64,000 nucleotides of DNA from Clostridiales bacterium (GTDB lineage Bacteria > Bacillota > Desulfotomaculia > Desulfotomaculales > VENG01): NCBI GenBank assembly GCA_021736985.1, contig JAIPEW010000002.1, positions 159,844 to 223,843 of the forward strand, written 5' to 3'. Each line of letters opens with the position of its first letter. Positions within the stretch are counted from its first letter, which is position 1. The position numbers were made by a program, and so were the translations under genes. Below the pieces are notes generated by a model. That model was not told the DNA's origin, did not search any database, and was given only the letters and a program-made list of their open reading frames with translations. Below are positions 18,887 through 27,029 of this stretch, in pieces.

Positions 18887-19186
18887 TTATATTTTGTTCT
18901 TCACAGACGTAACTTTAGAGTTCATAGTTAAATCTTTATCTCTACGGTCATCAATTCGTATATTAGTCACTACTCTCTCTATTCCCTTATTAAAAGGGTA
19001 CTCGTGCATTTTGCGAACTACTTTAAAAATTTTTTCCAATTCACCTTCTATTATGGTACCCATTGGTGTTAACTCATATTTAATTTCCTCTTCACTTTCT
19101 AGCTGCTTCAGACAACCTGCTACATAATTACTTACCCCTGCAGACGGTGTACCAATTGGTATAATACTTATTTCTACTACAGCCAA
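18887..19186 (-). CDS. MTH1187 family thiamine-binding protein
   Basis: A 99-residue protein of the MTH1187/YkoF-like (former DUF77) family, small ferredoxin-fold proteins reported to bind thiamine. It has the conserved VVEISIIPIGT N-terminus, YELTPMGTIIEGE and the VRKMHEYPF helix. It lies 21 bases before holA. The role in the cell is unknown. Confidence 0.85.
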   Translation of the reverse strand: MAVVEISIIPIGTPSAGVSNYVAGCLKQLESEEEIKYELTPMGTIIEGELEKIFKVVRKMHEYPFNKGIERVVTNIRIDDRRDKDLTMNSKVTSVKNKI

Positions 19187-19255
19187 TGCTGGTCACTCTC
19201 CCTTTATTTTAAAAGTTTCTTTTAGTTTATCATGGTAAGACCTTTTAATCCAAAA

Positions 19256-19290
19256 AAAAGACAGGCTGTTTTTACAACAGCCTGTCTTTT
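19256..19290 (-). terminator. Strong terminator after the first alcohol dehydrogenase
   Basis: A perfect 15-bp stem (AAAAGACAGGCTGTT and its complement) with a 5-base loop and T-runs on both sides. Confidence 0.85.
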
Positions 19291-19307
19291 ACATATTTTA
19301 TACTTGC

Positions 19308-20486
19308 TTATACCAGGCCAAAACACCGTTTGTAGATCCATTCATATCCCTTGGCATCAATATCCCTGGGATTACCTACTGTTTGTGGATCCCCTTCTGC
19401 TGCCCTGGCTAACATAGGAATCTGGTCTTCTGTCACACCTAAATCTGTCAGAGTTGGGATCCCAATGTCTTCAGCAAGCTGGTAAATTGCTTCTATTCCA
19501 GCAAGGCAAGATTCCCTTTCTGTCATGCCTGTAATGTCTTCACCCATAGCCACGGCAATACGGGTGAATTTCTCCGGCTCGCCAATCCAATTATATTCCA
19601 TTGTAGGGGCAAGAGTTGCGCCTACCGCAGGCCCGTGGTGAATTTCCGGCTTAATGCCGCCAAGTGTTTGAGTTAGAGCATGAACAGCTCCAGCACTATC
19701 GCTGCCATAAGAAATTCCCGCTAAATGTGCTGCCATAGCCATATAATACCTGGCTTCCATATCTTTACCATTAGCTACTGCCCGGCGCAAATACTTGGCA
19801 CAATACTCAATGGCCAAAAGGGCTACCGCATCAGTATGAGGCTGTGCATAATGGCAAGTATAACACTCAATTGCATGACAGAGTGCATCCATACCAGTAC
19901 CTGCTGTTACATGGGGAGGCATATATGAATGTAAAACAGGATCTACAATAGAAACATGCGGTGCTAAGAGCGGGCCTCCTACATTAAATTTAAATTTACG
20001 AGCAGAGTCAGTAATAACTGCCCACATGGTAACTTCACTTCCTGTACCAGCAGTAGTTGATATTGTAATCAATGGAGCAATACGATTTTGCAAATCTCTT
20101 TTTTCAGCTTCCCAATCTAAAATATTACCTTCATGAGTAACCTCTACACCTACTCCTTTGGCAGTATCCATTGAACTACCACCGCCTAGACCAATTAAAC
20201 CATCACAGTTATTATTCTGATAACTGGTAGTAGCATCTCCTACTGTTTCAACAGGAGGATTAGCTACTACTCTATCAAAAACAGCATAAGGAATACCGGC
20301 ATCTTCTAAAGTTGTAATTACTTTGTTCAAAATGCCAGCATTAGCTACACCGGGATCAGTAACAATTAATGGTTTAGTAACTCCCAATTCTCTTATGGTT
20401 GCAGGCAGCTCACTTAAAACACCTACACCGTGTTTCATTATAGTAGGCAGCTCAAACCTTCTGGAATCATAATAAGTATTCATCAT
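19308..20486 (-). CDS. Iron-containing alcohol dehydrogenase (ADH1)
   Basis: A 392-residue group III dehydrogenase that interconverts alcohols and aldehydes with NAD(P)H. It has the nucleotide motif GGGSSMDTAKG, and the metal ligands are visible as Asp and His in GMDALCHAIE, His in GAVHALTQ and His in EIHHGPA. ATG ATG start follows GGAGGTTG. It is the last gene of a ferredoxin-AOR1-ADH1 unit, 33 bases after AOR1. That context suggests reduction of AOR-made aldehyde to alcohol, or the reverse. Substrate is not predictable. Confidence 0.92.
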   Translation of the reverse strand: MMNTYYDSRRFELPTIMKHGVGVLSELPATIRELGVTKPLIVTDPGVANAGILNKVITTLEDAGIPYAVFDRVVANPPVETVGDATTSYQNNNCDGLIGLGGGSSMDTAKGVGVEVTHEGNILDWEAEKRDLQNRIAPLITISTTAGTGSEVTMWAVITDSARKFKFNVGGPLLAPHVSIVDPVLHSYMPPHVTAGTGMDALCHAIECYTCHYAQPHTDAVALLAIEYCAKYLRRAVANGKDMEARYYMAMAAHLAGISYGSDSAGAVHALTQTLGGIKPEIHHGPAVGATLAPTMEYNWIGEPEKFTRIAVAMGEDITGMTERESCLAGIEAIYQLAEDIGIPTLTDLGVTEDQIPMLARAAEGDPQTVGNPRDIDAKGYEWIYKRCFGLV

Positions 20487-20519
20487 AAAAATACAACCTC
20501 CATTTCTTTTAATATGTTT

Positions 20520-22376
20520 TTATTTACTTAGCCGAAAAATATTTTCATTATTTAAATGCAGCTTTTCCAACATGTTTTTACCTGGCTCACCTTTTTCACT
20601 CCAACCACGTACTCTATAATAATCTGAGCGCATATAATCCATGTCTTCCTCAGATATCTTATGTCCTTTTGCAGGCCCGCTGGGCAGAGGCTCGTTTACA
20701 AACCTGGGAGGAAGCCTATCTTGTGTATAATCTATCCCCTCTCTCAAATTAAAGAGACGGGTCAAATTCCAAATTCGCTCTCCAACTTCCTCGAACAAAT
20801 CTTCTTCCACATTACAACCAGTTGCAGCACTCAACAACCTTGCATAAGTAGCCGGCTGAATTCCAAAGCCCCCAAAATCACACTTTACTAAAGTATCCGT
20901 GCCAGCTAAATAATTTTGCAAATAACAGACTATTTCAGCCTTTTTCTCACAGCTTAAAGGATCTACCGGTTCTCCTTTCCACTTTTCATCACCAATATCA
21001 TAGCCCAGGGGTAGTCCACGCTGGTGACAACCTCCACGATCTGCAGTCATAAAAGCTAAACCCATGCCAGTTGACCCCCGCGGACCCCATGCTGGAGTCT
21101 CTAAACCTTTTACATGTACAGCAAATTCCATGCTTCTTTCACTCAATCTTTCCGAAGCTCTTTTTACACCTTCAGCTAAAAGATTACCTAAATAGTCACT
21201 CCTGTGAGCTATAGCTTTCACCAGATAATCTGCTGCCTCCACACTACCAAAGTCGATTTTTACATTGTCTGGAGAATCAATTATACCCTTCTCACAGGCT
21301 TCCATAGCAAAACCAACTGCTGCACCTGCAGACATACTGTCCAATCCCAAACAATCACATAATTTCACTAAATGAGCTACTGCCCTTATATCGCTAATAT
21401 CCAGGTTAGACCCAAAGAATGCAGCTGACTCATATTCAACTATATCAGTTGTTGTCCCGGCATACTTGCCAGTCCGAACAACTCCTATTTTGCTGCAATG
21501 TATTGGACACCCCATACAGGCTGCACTTTTCAACCAAAGGTAACGGGACTGCCCGGCATTTCCTAAATTCTCGCACTTTTCATACTGCCCATCTTGATAA
21601 TTTTTGTAAGGAAGCAATCCGTTTTCACTGGCAAATGGGACAGTAGGTGCTGTGCCGTATTCCGCTAATTCTTGCACATCAGGGCTTGCAGCTAAATCAT
21701 TTTGGGCAAACTTAATTCCTTTTTTTAATTCATCTAAATCATTTACTCTTACAACATGGTAACCGCGCAAGGCTATTCCTTTTAAATTTTTTGACCCCAT
21801 CACAGCACCAGCCCCGCCCCGGCCAGCCTGCCGGTTATATTCGCAGCTGATAAGAGCATATTTGACTAAATTCTCACCGGCAGGGCCTATACTCACTATC
21901 TTTACACTATCATCACCCAGCTCTTTTTTTATTGCCTGGTTTACTTCAAGGGCATCCATACCCCCCAAATGTCCAGCCGGGCAAATTTCAACTTTATTGT
22001 CGTCGATCCATAAATATACAGGACTTTCAGCCTTACCCGTTATTATTATTCCATCATATCCAGCATATTTTATTTCAGGTCCAAAATGCCCGCCGAAAAA
22101 AGAATCTAAAAAAGTACCAGTTAGAGGTGATTTAGTAACTGCGCATGCCCGCATAGACGGGGCAGCTGTAGCAGTTAAAGGCCCGGTCATAAACATTAAA
22201 ACATTATCCGGGCTTAATGGCTCAACACCTGGATAAAGTAAATCATATAAAATTTTTGCCCCGAAACCTTTACCTCCTATATATCGCTGCATCAACCACT
22301 GAGGAACAGGTATTTCATTTACTGTACGTTTACTCAAATCTACATATAAAAATTTTTCCATATATCCATTAGCCAT
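20520..22376 (-). CDS. aor: Aldehyde:ferredoxin oxidoreductase (AOR1)
   Basis: A 618-residue tungsten (or molybdenum) bis-pterin enzyme that oxidises aldehydes to acids with ferredoxin, or reduces acids when ferredoxin is very reduced. It has the AOR N-terminal beta domain (YIGGKGFGAKIL, PLTGTFLDSFFGG), the pterin-binding GRGGAGAVMGSKNLK, and cluster Cys in CMGCPIHC (CxxCxxxC) with the fourth Cys in LVKCDFGG. ATG 22376 overlaps the end of the ferredoxin gene by 8 bases, so translation is coupled. Later M codons exist but lose the ribosome context. It is cytosolic. Confidence 0.94.
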   Translation of the reverse strand: MANGYMEKFLYVDLSKRTVNEIPVPQWLMQRYIGGKGFGAKILYDLLYPGVEPLSPDNVLMFMTGPLTATAAPSMRACAVTKSPLTGTFLDSFFGGHFGPEIKYAGYDGIIITGKAESPVYLWIDDNKVEICPAGHLGGMDALEVNQAIKKELGDDSVKIVSIGPAGENLVKYALISCEYNRQAGRGGAGAVMGSKNLKGIALRGYHVVRVNDLDELKKGIKFAQNDLAASPDVQELAEYGTAPTVPFASENGLLPYKNYQDGQYEKCENLGNAGQSRYLWLKSAACMGCPIHCSKIGVVRTGKYAGTTTDIVEYESAAFFGSNLDISDIRAVAHLVKLCDCLGLDSMSAGAAVGFAMEACEKGIIDSPDNVKIDFGSVEAADYLVKAIAHRSDYLGNLLAEGVKRASERLSERSMEFAVHVKGLETPAWGPRGSTGMGLAFMTADRGGCHQRGLPLGYDIGDEKWKGEPVDPLSCEKKAEIVCYLQNYLAGTDTLVKCDFGGFGIQPATYARLLSAATGCNVEEDLFEEVGERIWNLTRLFNLREGIDYTQDRLPPRFVNEPLPSGPAKGHKISEEDMDYMRSDYYRVRGWSEKGEPGKNMLEKLHLNNENIFRLSK

Positions 22377-22809
22377 TTTCATCTTCGCCCCCTGACATAA
22401 TAAACTCAAGGGCCCCGGTAGGACACTCTTTAACACAAACCGGATCACCACCGCAGAGATCACACTTTACAGCTTTTAACCCATCCTGACTCCAATAAAT
22501 TGCCCCTAAATAACAATATTTCATACAAATCCCACATCCCGTGCACCTGTCACTATCAATTGTCACAGCGCCTGTATTCTTATCTTTTTTTATAGCATTT
22601 ACCGGACATACAGCAAGGCAATAAGGATTTTTACAATGCTGGCAGATTACAGGCTCATGAACAAGCTCTTCTTTTGTATGTTTAATCTGCAACAGGGAAT
22701 ACCGAGGGTTGTATCCTCCAGTTCTTCTTTCTGAACATACTAACTGGCAGATAGAACATCCTGTACAGAGATCAAAATTGGTTTTAATGAAATAAGTAAT
22801 GTTTCTCAC
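22369..22809 (-). CDS. Ferredoxin-type electron-transfer protein with four 4Fe-4S motifs
   Basis: A 146-residue HycB/DmsB-like protein with Cys clusters CTGCSICQLVC, CQHCKNPYCLAVCP, CTGCGICMKYC and CDLCGGDPVCVKECP. It is the usual small-subunit partner placed before AOR genes and would carry AOR1 electrons. The start is unclear. GTG 22809 is only one base from AAGGG, whereas ATT 22800 lies a normal distance from AAGGGGTGA and would give a protein three residues shorter. Confidence 0.92.
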   Translation of the reverse strand: MRNITYFIKTNFDLCTGCSICQLVCSERRTGGYNPRYSLLQIKHTKEELVHEPVICQHCKNPYCLAVCPVNAIKKDKNTGAVTIDSDRCTGCGICMKYCYLGAIYWSQDGLKAVKCDLCGGDPVCVKECPTGALEFIMSGGEDENG

Positions 22810-22943
22810 CCCTTAAAAAAGATAAGTCATGTTTTTAAATTTATTAATCCATTCTATCTATTTTTTTTTAATTAATCAAGTAGTTAAAAAAAACAAGTAG
22901 AAAAAAACTCAAAAATTTCAAAATAAGTATGGACACATAAAAC

Positions 22944-22970
22944 ATTATAAACTACAATAATTTTAATCAA
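22944..22970 (-). promoter_or_regulatory. Possible promoter of ferredoxin-AOR1-ADH1
   Basis: Minus strand TTGATT, 15 bases, TATAAT. The -10 box is perfect but the spacing is short, so this is tentative. No sigma-54 motif is visible in this region, unlike AOR2. Confidence 0.3.
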
Positions 22971-22982
22971 CAACTTTAAATC

Positions 22983-23011
22983 TTGACAAGGGTTGCTATT
23001 TTTTTTAAGAT
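22983..23011 (+). promoter_or_regulatory. Sigma-A promoter of the betaine-type binding protein
   Basis: TTGACA, 17 bases, TAAGAT. A short palindrome TGATTAATCA lies just downstream (about 23021-23030) and could be an operator. Confidence 0.65.
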
Positions 23012-23107
23012 TTTTTAAACTGATTAATCAATTTAAAACGAGAGGGAGGGATTTAATTTAAGTTATAAAAATTAATATTTTTTATTTTAAAAACAAAGGG
23101 GGAATAT

Positions 23108-24106
23108 ATTATCAACCTGAAAAAAAAGGCTATTTTAATTAGTGTCGTTTTTTTATTTAGTATTACTACCGGACTTATTACAGCCGGCTGTGGAGAACAA
23201 GCTTCTGATGAAAAGACTACCAATCAAGAAAACTCTGATAATAAAACAGCACTCAAAGTTCAAAAAGAACTTAATTTCGGAATTGTTGAATGGCCTGGCG
23301 TTACCGTAAAAACCCATGTTGCTGAAGAGATTCTAGAAAATATTGGATATGATGTAAATATTCAAACCTATACTCAACCCATATTATTAAAAGGTCTTTC
23401 TACTAACGATGTTGATGTATTTTTGGGCGCCTGGTATGAATCATTAAAGTCCATGTTACAACCATACCTGGACGAAGGTTCTATTGTCGACCTAGGAAGC
23501 AACCTTGATGAATGTGAATACAGTTGTGCTGTACCGGCATACGCATACAACTCTGGAGTCAAATCCATGGCTGATTTAAACGAATTTGCTGAAAAATTTG
23601 ACTGCAAATATTATGGTATTGAACCCGGCAATGACGGCAATAAACTTATACAAGAAGTTATTAATGATAACACATATAATCTTAAAGACTGGGAATTAGT
23701 AGCAAGTAGTACCCCGGCCATGCTTTCACAGGTACGTAAGTCTATTAAAAATAAAGAGTGGATAGTATTTAGTGCATGGTCCCCCCACTGGATGAATGTA
23801 GATTTTGATATAAAATACCTGGAGGACCCCGAAGGTGTCTGGGGTGAAAAACCTAAAGTGGGTACATTATGCAAGAAAGATCTTCCCGAGACTGACCCTA
23901 ATGTTACCAAGTTTCTGAAGCAATTTAACATTGAAACTGACTACCAGAGTAAGTGGATATTAGAATATGATAAGAAAAACCGTAAAGCCGAAAAAGTTGC
24001 AGAAGAATGGGTTTCCAACAACGTGGACGTTGTAAGCAAGTGGCTTGAAGGAGTTAAAACTGTAAATGGCCAGGATGCTCAAAAAGCTATAAAAGATGCT
24101 TATTAA
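23108..24106 (+). CDS. Glycine betaine/proline-type ABC substrate-binding lipoprotein
   Basis: A 332-residue OpuAC/ProX-type binding protein for quaternary amines. It has a lipoprotein signal (basic start, hydrophobic core, ITAGC lipobox), then FGIVEWPG, the VDVFLGAWYES segment, and Trp residues that form the aromatic cage (SAWSPHWM). No ATG, GTG or TTG lies between the preceding in-frame stop (23066) and the lipobox. The best candidate is ATT 23108, five bases after AAAGGGGG; CTG 23117 is the alternative. No permease or ATPase gene is adjacent, so it is an orphan binding protein. Confidence 0.88.
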   Translation: MINLKKKAILISVVFLFSITTGLITAGCGEQASDEKTTNQENSDNKTALKVQKELNFGIVEWPGVTVKTHVAEEILENIGYDVNIQTYTQPILLKGLSTNDVDVFLGAWYESLKSMLQPYLDEGSIVDLGSNLDECEYSCAVPAYAYNSGVKSMADLNEFAEKFDCKYYGIEPGNDGNKLIQEVINDNTYNLKDWELVASSTPAMLSQVRKSIKNKEWIVFSAWSPHWMNVDFDIKYLEDPEGVWGEKPKVGTLCKKDLPETDPNVTKFLKQFNIETDYQSKWILEYDKKNRKAEKVAEEWVSNNVDVVSKWLEGVKTVNGQDAQKAIKDAY

Positions 24107-24136
24107 AAAAAAGGCGGTAAAATCCGCCTTTTTTTT
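24105..24136 (+). terminator. Intrinsic terminator after the betaine-type binding protein
   Basis: AAGGCGG / CCGCCTT with a 6-base loop, A-run before and T-run after, so it works on both strands. Confidence 0.9.
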
Positions 24137-24356
24137 AATAAGTTGATGGTCTACGTGCCTTTTCAAATAACGAAGAATAAGAACTCATTTTTGGCTTACC
24201 AGCCTATAATGCTCACCTCGCAAGCCCAATTAGTGCTATACTCAAGCTTTAGCAGAATTCCAGTCCCATTTGCTCTCCACAGCTAACGGAGAGACCTCCA
24301 CTTTCAACTTTCATTAAGCTTTAATTCAAGTCGCTCGCTACAGCTTACAAAGTAAG

Positions 24357-24875
24357 CTATAGCCCGTAATTTTCTGTTAAACTAAAAAATTTCTCTTCTA
24401 ACAAATCTGCTACACCTTTTATGTTCTTATAACTAAAGCACGGTACGCTGTCATCTAGATCCTCTATATCACCAGCAAGTGCAATTAATTCTTGCCTGGA
24501 TGCCGCAGGTTTATTTCCAATACCCTTCCTACGAATTTCAATTTTAGGTTTATTTTCAGACTTAAACCCTTCGGTGATAATTATATCCATCTCCGACATA
24601 TAATTACAAACTTCATCTAATATTTCAATTTCATTACACTTTTTAAACAGGGCAAAACCGGAAGACCCTGCCAGTGAAGTTATTTCTGCACCAGCCCGGG
24701 AATGTATCCAGGTATCTTTTCCTGGCTTATCTATATCTCCGTGGTGATGTTTTATAGTACCTACACGGTACCCCCTGTGCTTTAATTCCCGTACCAGCTG
24801 TTCTAAAAATGTAGTTTTACCCGAATTAGACCAGCCTACAACAGATATAACAGGCGGCTTATTCAATTTTCTCAC
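24357..24875 (-). CDS. mobB: Molybdopterin-guanine dinucleotide biosynthesis protein MobB
   Basis: A 172-residue P-loop GTPase-like protein that assists formation of the guanine dinucleotide form of the Mo/W cofactor. It has the Walker A GWSNSGKTTFLEQLV at residues 14-28, the IKHHHGDID motif typical of MobB, and a TEGFK segment. It ends the moaA-moaC-mobB unit. A 7-bp hairpin (24342-24358) overlaps its stop codon. Confidence 0.93.
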   Translation of the reverse strand: MRKLNKPPVISVVGWSNSGKTTFLEQLVRELKHRGYRVGTIKHHHGDIDKPGKDTWIHSRAGAEITSLAGSSGFALFKKCNEIEILDEVCNYMSEMDIIITEGFKSENKPKIEIRRKGIGNKPAASRQELIALAGDIEDLDDSVPCFSYKNIKGVADLLEEKFFSLTENYGL

Positions 24876-24904
24876 CTACTCCAGCAATTAATCTTATTAT
24901 AATT

Positions 24905-25435
24905 CTAACTCCAGGGTTCTTCCCCCTCCTTATCATAATGCCCACTCTTACCACCAGACTTGTGAACCAAATGTATATTTGAGATAATCATCTCTTTATC
25001 AGCTGATTTTACCATATCATAAACAGTTAATGCAGCTACAGAAACCGCTGTTAAGGCTTCCATTTCCACCCCGGTTTTTCCTGTATTACGAACGCGGCTT
25101 TCGATTTCTATAGTATCATCAGTCTTAAATTTAAAGTTAACATCAATTCCCGTTAATACCAGCGGATGAGTCATGGGAATTAAATGCCCGGTTTGTTTTG
25201 CTGCCATAATACCTGCTACACGAGCCACATTTAGGACTTCTCCCTTTTCTACTTTACCTTCTCTAATTAACTCCAGGGCTTGAGAATTCATACTTATTTC
25301 TCCCCTGGCTACTGCCTCACGCAATGTATCACCTTTACAGCTCACATCTACCATCCGTGCTCTTCCCTGGCTGTCTAGATGATTTAACTCGGGAAATCCC
25401 GGCATTCCACCACTCATTTTACTGTTACCGCTCAA
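24905..25435 (-). CDS. moaC: Cyclic pyranopterin monophosphate synthase MoaC
   Basis: A 176-residue enzyme that, after MoaA, forms cyclic pyranopterin monophosphate, the first pterin intermediate of Mo/W cofactor. It has the catalytic-loop residues in KQTGHLIPMTHPL (the His-Pro signature), TGVEMEALTAVSVAALTVYDM and KSGGKSG. The start is probably TTG 25435, well placed behind GGAGGGTGAT. The N-terminus is about 15 residues longer than short MoaC proteins and Gly/Ser rich. Confidence 0.94.
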   Translation of the reverse strand: MSGNSKMSGGMPGFPELNHLDSQGRARMVDVSCKGDTLREAVARGEISMNSQALELIREGKVEKGEVLNVARVAGIMAAKQTGHLIPMTHPLVLTGIDVNFKFKTDDTIEIESRVRNTGKTGVEMEALTAVSVAALTVYDMVKSADKEMIISNIHLVHKSGGKSGHYDKEGEEPWS

Positions 25436-25439
25436 AAAA

Positions 25440-26420
25440 TCACCCTCCAATTTGAGACATTAACTTCATATGATCATCACACTTATCGGAAATTCCATGC
25501 TTTCGAGGTTTCATTTCAACTGCCCGGGCAAATATTTTTTGTAATTCTAAATAGCTGGCACCGTTTCTCAAGGGAGACCTTATATCTATTTCCCGATCAC
25601 TTAACAAACAAGGCCGGATACCACCTGTAGCTGTTAGCCTCAAGCGATTACATTGAAAACAAAAATGATCGCTGATAGCACTTATTATACCTATTGAACC
25701 AGCAGCACCGGGAATAGTATAATACCTTGCAGGACCTGCCCCGCGTACCTTTTTAGATGGCTTAGTATTACCAAAAGATTCTTCTATACGGGCAATAATT
25801 TCCCCGGCAGGAACAAACTTTTCCATTGCCCACTCGTCAGATTCCCCTATAGGCATAAGCTCAATAAATCTAACATGCAGCGGGTAATCCATGGCTAACT
25901 TAGCTAGATCAATTATCTCATCGTCGTTTATTCCCCGCACAATTACACAGTTTATCTTTACCGGGGTTAAACCCAGGCGGAGCGCTGTTTCTATACCATT
26001 CCAGGCATCCTGAAAATTACCCACCCTGGTAATCTTCTTAAAACGATCAGGTTTTAAAGTATCCAGGCTTATATTCACCCTGTCCAGCCCGGAATTCTTC
26101 AAGCGTTCCCCAATTTGCTTCAATAAAGTACCATTTGTTGTCATGCTTATATCTTTAATATTATTGTTTTTAGCTATACAAGATATTAATTTATAGATTC
26201 CTTTACGTACTGTAGGTTCTCCTCCGGTAAGGCGTATTTTATTAATACCAATACCTGCTGCAGCATTAATTATTTGATTAATTTCTTCTATAGTTAACAC
26301 TTCTTCGTGAGATAATTGTTTAACTCCCTCTGGCGGCATACAATAAACACAGCGCAAATTGCACCGGTCGGTTACAGAAACCCTCAGGTAATTAATGTCT
26401 CGCTGAAAAGAATCGTACAC
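25440..26420 (-). CDS. moaA: GTP 3',8-cyclase MoaA
   Basis: A 326-residue radical-SAM enzyme that rearranges GTP in the first step of molybdopterin synthesis. It has the N-terminal CNLRCVYC cluster motif and a second cluster with CFQCNRLRL followed by a third Cys in IRPCL. The C-terminus is Gly-Gly, as MoaA needs. It starts at GTG 26420. moaA-moaC-mobB would feed cofactor to the two AORs. Confidence 0.96.
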   Translation of the reverse strand: MYDSFQRDINYLRVSVTDRCNLRCVYCMPPEGVKQLSHEEVLTIEEINQIINAAAGIGINKIRLTGGEPTVRKGIYKLISCIAKNNNIKDISMTTNGTLLKQIGERLKNSGLDRVNISLDTLKPDRFKKITRVGNFQDAWNGIETALRLGLTPVKINCVIVRGINDDEIIDLAKLAMDYPLHVRFIELMPIGESDEWAMEKFVPAGEIIARIEESFGNTKPSKKVRGAGPARYYTIPGAAGSIGIISAISDHFCFQCNRLRLTATGGIRPCLLSDREIDIRSPLRNGASYLELQKIFARAVEMKPRKHGISDKCDDHMKLMSQIGG

Positions 26421-26493
26421 GCAATCACCTTCTCTATTTATAATTAATTTAATTAATTCCTTATGCTCATTTATACATAACGGTAATAAAAAA

Positions 26494-26868
26494 TTAAAAA
26501 CACTCCTGAAACAGTTTTCCTACTTCTTTATTCAAGTTATCCTTAAAAAACCGGTAACACTCCAACAGTTTCTGTGCTTCAACAGTTAAGACAGTACCTC
26601 CCCCGGTTTCCCCACCTACCCGGGTAAGTATCAGAGTCTTGTCCCAGCATTTTTCAAAATATTTAATCTTCCCCCATGCAGCACGATATGACATGTCCAT
26701 CAAAACTGCTGCCCTGGAAATTGACCCGTATTTATCTATATAACTTAACAAGTTATATAGACCGTCTCCAAATACTGCACCGTTTTTTTCAAGCCATACT
26801 TTATGCCCTACTTTTACATCTTGAAGTAAATTAACACTTTCCACCGGATAATATACTACACGGGACAA
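26494..26868 (-). CDS. ModE-like winged-helix regulator (DNA-binding domain only)
   Basis: A 124-residue regulator of the ModE N-terminal / LysR-type winged-helix family: GLYNLLSYIDKYGSISRAA and MSYRAAWGKIKYFE form the helix-turn-helix, and GGETGGGTVLT is the wing. There is no molybdate-binding (Mop) domain, so any metal response would need another partner. It starts at TTG 26868 behind AAGGTGATTTC. It stands at the head of moaA-moaC-mobB and may control them or a Mo/W transporter. Confidence 0.85.
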   Translation of the reverse strand: MSRVVYYPVESVNLLQDVKVGHKVWLEKNGAVFGDGLYNLLSYIDKYGSISRAAVLMDMSYRAAWGKIKYFEKCWDKTLILTRVGGETGGGTVLTVEAQKLLECYRFFKDNLNKEVGKLFQECF

Positions 26869-26949
26869 GAAATCACCTTCTAATATTAATTATTATGAAT
26901 TATGTCAATAAAATTTTTAATTACGCGAATATTCTTACACATTAAGAAA

Positions 26950-26993
26950 ATCTAATAGATGTATATTGTTAAATTAATATACATTTATTAGAT
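26950..26993. promoter_or_regulatory. 18-bp inverted repeat upstream of the ModE-like gene
   Basis: Arms 26950-26967 and 26976-26993 match in 17 of 18 positions (one G-T), with an 8-base spacer. It sits 82 bases before the ModE-like start and just after the GltD-like gene end. Either an operator (AT-rich, ATATAC-like cores as ModE sites often have) or a terminator without a long U-tract. Confidence 0.5.
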
Positions 26994-27029
26994 CTTACTA
27001 AAATTTGAGCAGTTCGTCCAGCTTTACCA

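Noticed and set aside
22983..23011. Sigma-54 reading of TTGACAAGGGTTGCT before the betaine-type gene
   Set aside because: The GG-GC spacing is too short for sigma-54, while a normal sigma-A promoter with 17-base spacing fits.
24137..24356. Possible riboswitch or tRNA in the gap between the betaine-type gene and mobB
   Set aside because: No cloverleaf and no match to a molybdenum-cofactor or other riboswitch core was seen. The gap lies downstream of both genes, where a riboswitch would not act. Only a 7-bp hairpin at the mobB stop was seen.
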